NCBI GenBank assembly: GCA_018647025.1
Contig: JABGTQ010000023.1
Coordinates: 1-6,860, forward strand
Length of the DNA: 6,860 nt
Origin: Nitrospina sp.
GTDB lineage: Bacteria; Nitrospinota; Nitrospinia; Nitrospinales; VA-1
Direction: 5' to 3'
Part shown: piece by piece, positions 4,996 to 6,860 of the stretch
Layout of the letters: every line of letters starts with the position of its first letter
How positions within the stretch are numbered: position 1 is the stretch's first letter
Translations under genes and position numbers: made by a program
Notes under the pieces: model-generated
The model's input: the letters and a program-made list of their open reading frames with translations, nothing else
What the model was told of the DNA's origin: nothing
Databases searched by the model: none

Positions 4996-6860
4996 TTAAT
5001 TAGGGGTTTTAATATTGCTAGGCATCGATCTTTTTTTTAACGAGCGTATTATATATTTATGAAGCCAAGGTATCTTAATTAAGTCTTTACGGTCACATGG
5101 AATAAAATATTTAAGAAAATTAGGTTGTACTATTTTTTTAGCGTCTATTTGAGGGCTTAATTCTTTAAAGGCACGATCCAAACTATTAAGACCTGAATAT
5201 GTTTTACAGAAAAGTTCACCCCAGGTAGTTATATAAATAGTGGAAAGGCTGTTAATTTTGTCTAACCGTTTATTAAGAAAATCGTTTAGCTCTACTGATG
5301 TTTTACACTGTGTTATATCTCCTAACGTCACAAAAATAGGTGGGGGGTTCCCAAAATCCGCAATTAAATAAAGCTGTTTAATCTTAGGGTCAGCCATGAT
5401 GTCATCGTTTGAAATTGCGGCAATATTCACAGATGATATAAAGGATGAAATTTGATCTAGTAAATGTAGTAAATCATTTTGTTTTATTGAGCTTCCATCG
5501 GCTTGGAGTAAAATTTCGGGGTTGTCGTCGTCATATTTTTCAACTTTTTTAGAATAAAGATGATTGTTTGCTGTGAAAGCGATTAAAGTTGGCAGTAAGC
5601 CACTTTTTTTGATGATAGCAGTTGGGTCGACCTTATCAATATAGGCTGGCGCTCGACCTCTAATTAGATACCATGCGCCTTTATTTTCATTTTTTGGTTT
5701 TTCATAAAGAAAAGTCAACTTAGCTTCGTTTGTTTTACCATCAATAAGAGCGCCAACATTTTCCACCTTATTGGGTACAGTCCGATAGGCGCTAAATAGT
5801 TTTCGGCCGAGGAGGTTGGTATCTTTTTCTGTTATCATACTTTCACTAGCATCAAGAGTACTATTTTTATCTGAAATATTTTTATAGGAACCCATTAAAA
5901 TTTTATTAATTCTGTTGCCCAATTCAACTTTTTGATTCATCTGCCAATCGGTATAATATTTATTTATATGGTCTATTTTTGGTCCATCCCATCCCCACTC
6001 TTTAAGCATTTTTATTAAAGTTATTTTTTTCCAGTAGTCAGAACCATTTACCATCTCATCGCTTGTGACTTGAGTTCCTACTTTTAAGTAAAATGCTGAA
6101 CGTAAAGCTTCTACTTGTTTTTCTTCTTTATTATCAGAAAAATATTTTTGTACTCGCGAAAACATTAGAAGGTATGGATCTATTTGATCGTGTGGGGTGC
6201 CATTAAATATTCTCTCCTTAACTTGGTGGGACAAGAGGTTTGATTTTGTTTCTGTGAACATATAATCTTCCAAAATTCCCATTTTCATTAAGGTTTTAAA
6301 AGGAGATTTAAATGATTTGATCAGCGCCCAAATTGAAGCGCCAAAAAATTCACCGTTTGAAATATCATCAACGTTTCCCATGTCAATAAATTCTTCTTTT
6401 TTGAGAAGAGTTTTATTAGCATTGATCATCTTGTATAACTCAGAATAACGTTGATCATCGCATTCAACAGGAGCAATAAGCCAGAATGGAATTTTCCCGG
6501 TGACTATAATCATAGTTCGATACATTTCTTCTTTAAGTAATTTTGCTAGTGCAGATCCTGTGCTTTCACTATCGCTTTCTCCAAAAATATTATTACGAAC
6601 CTCGTTATGGTCATTTATAAAGAAATGTGTTTCTAAATGGTAATTATCCCAAGTCCAAGTTTCTATCAAGTTTAGTTTTTTTTGAAATAGTTTCAGACTG
6701 TTTTCGGTGAAACTATTTTTATCTACTAGTAAAGTGTAATCAAGATCAGATTTTTTGCTTTGTGCAATTGAACCAAGAGAGCCCATCAGCAATGCTGTGT
6801 GAATGACTGGAGTTAAATTTTTTTGTCTTCGGATTATAATATTAGGAAAAAGCTTTTCTG
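4996..6860 (-). CDS. cyaA: Class I adenylate cyclase (CyaA type), 5' end outside window
   Basis: This enzyme makes cyclic AMP from ATP in the cytoplasm. The frame is open to the right edge with no stop, and coding similarity seems to continue above the TTG at 6792, so the true start lies beyond the window; about 620 residues are visible. Counting that TTG as residue 1, the nucleotidyltransferase motif GSLGSIAQSKKSDLD spans 4-18. It aligns with the E. coli CyaA motif, with Ser5, Ser15, Asp16 and Asp18 in place of Ser103, Ser113, Asp114 and Asp116. Other shared blocks are EEMYRTMIIVTGK, FFGASIWALIKSFKSPFK, LKEWGWD, MGSYKNIS, LGRKLFSAYRTVPNKVE and GAWYLIRGRAP. The residue matching E. coli Trp118 is Thr20. 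The protein ends about 150 residues earlier, relative to this motif, than E. coli CyaA (848 residues), so the C-terminal regulatory part is shortened. It heads a unit with motA (11 bases downstream) and the pentapeptide-repeat gene. Confidence 0.88.
   Translation of the reverse strand, partial: EKLFPNIIIRRQKNLTPVIHTALLMGSLGSIAQSKKSDLDYTLLVDKNSFTENSLKLFQKKLNLIETWTWDNYHLETHFFINDHNEVRNNIFGESDSESTGSALAKLLKEEMYRTMIIVTGKIPFWLIAPVECDDQRYSELYKMINANKTLLKKEEFIDMGNVDDISNGEFFGASIWALIKSFKSPFKTLMKMGILEDYMFTETKSNLLSHQVKERIFNGTPHDQIDPYLLMFSRVQKYFSDNKEEKQVEALRSAFYLKVGTQVTSDEMVNGSDYWKKITLIKMLKEWGWDGPKIDHINKYYTDWQMNQKVELGNRINKILMGSYKNISDKNSTLDASESMITEKDTNLLGRKLFSAYRTVPNKVENVGALIDGKTNEAKLTFLYEKPKNENKGAWYLIRGRAPAYIDKVDPTAIIKKSGLLPTLIAFTANNHLYSKKVEKYDDDNPEILLQADGSSIKQNDLLHLLDQISSFISSVNIAAISNDDIMADPKIKQLYLIADFGNPPPIFVTLGDITQCKTSVELNDFLNKRLDKINSLSTIYITTWGELFCKTYSGLNSLDRAFKELSPQIDAKKIVQPNFLKYFIPCDRKDLIKIPWLHKYIIRSLKKRSMPSNIKTPN

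Noticed and set aside
6790..6792. TTG as start of the adenylate cyclase
   Set aside because: It falls 3 codons before the catalytic GS motif, the frame stays open to the window edge, and class I cyclases have about 100 residues before this motif.

Overview
The window is AT-rich (roughly one third G+C by eye). It carries genes typical of a flagellated Gram-negative bacterium: a PomA/MotA-type flagellar stator subunit, a class I (enterobacterial-type) adenylate cyclase, a putative lipoprotein, and a membrane-anchored or exported beta-propeller. Class I cyclases are best known from Gammaproteobacteria and occur in some delta-proteobacteria-like lineages. A low-GC gammaproteobacterium or a Bdellovibrionota/delta-type bacterium both fit, and I cannot place it more precisely from sequence alone.

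Layout: (a) 1-645, minus strand, is the N-terminal half of a concentrative nucleoside transporter (CNT family) that runs off the left edge. (b) 646-846 is a divergent intergenic region with a TATAAT-like box for the transporter, an imperfect AT-rich inverted repeat and a perfect 12-bp palindrome. (c) 847-1128, plus strand, encodes a small hypothetical protein with a nearly all-acidic tail. (d) 1158-2354, minus strand, encodes a stand-alone 'two-component regulator propeller' protein with no kinase or DNA-binding domain. (e) 2328-3263, plus strand, encodes a probable lipoprotein with a formylglycine-generating-enzyme (SUMF1-type) domain that lacks the catalytic cysteines. Its start overlaps the start of (d) head to head by 27 bases. 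(f) 3317-6860, minus strand, is a tightly packed three-gene unit read right to left: class I adenylate cyclase (5' end outside the window), then 11 bases, a motA homologue, then 3 bases, and a protein made almost entirely of pentapeptide repeats.

The most interesting part is unit (f). It combines cAMP synthesis, a stator subunit without an adjacent motB, and a long, unbroken pentapeptide-repeat solenoid in the place where motB would be expected. The spacing suggests co-transcription, so a link between cAMP and motor or stator function is a reasonable but untested idea. The divergent propeller / FGE-like lipoprotein pair is a second possible functional module, probably acting at the cell envelope. 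No RNA genes, insertion sequences, CRISPR arrays or convincing intrinsic terminators were seen.
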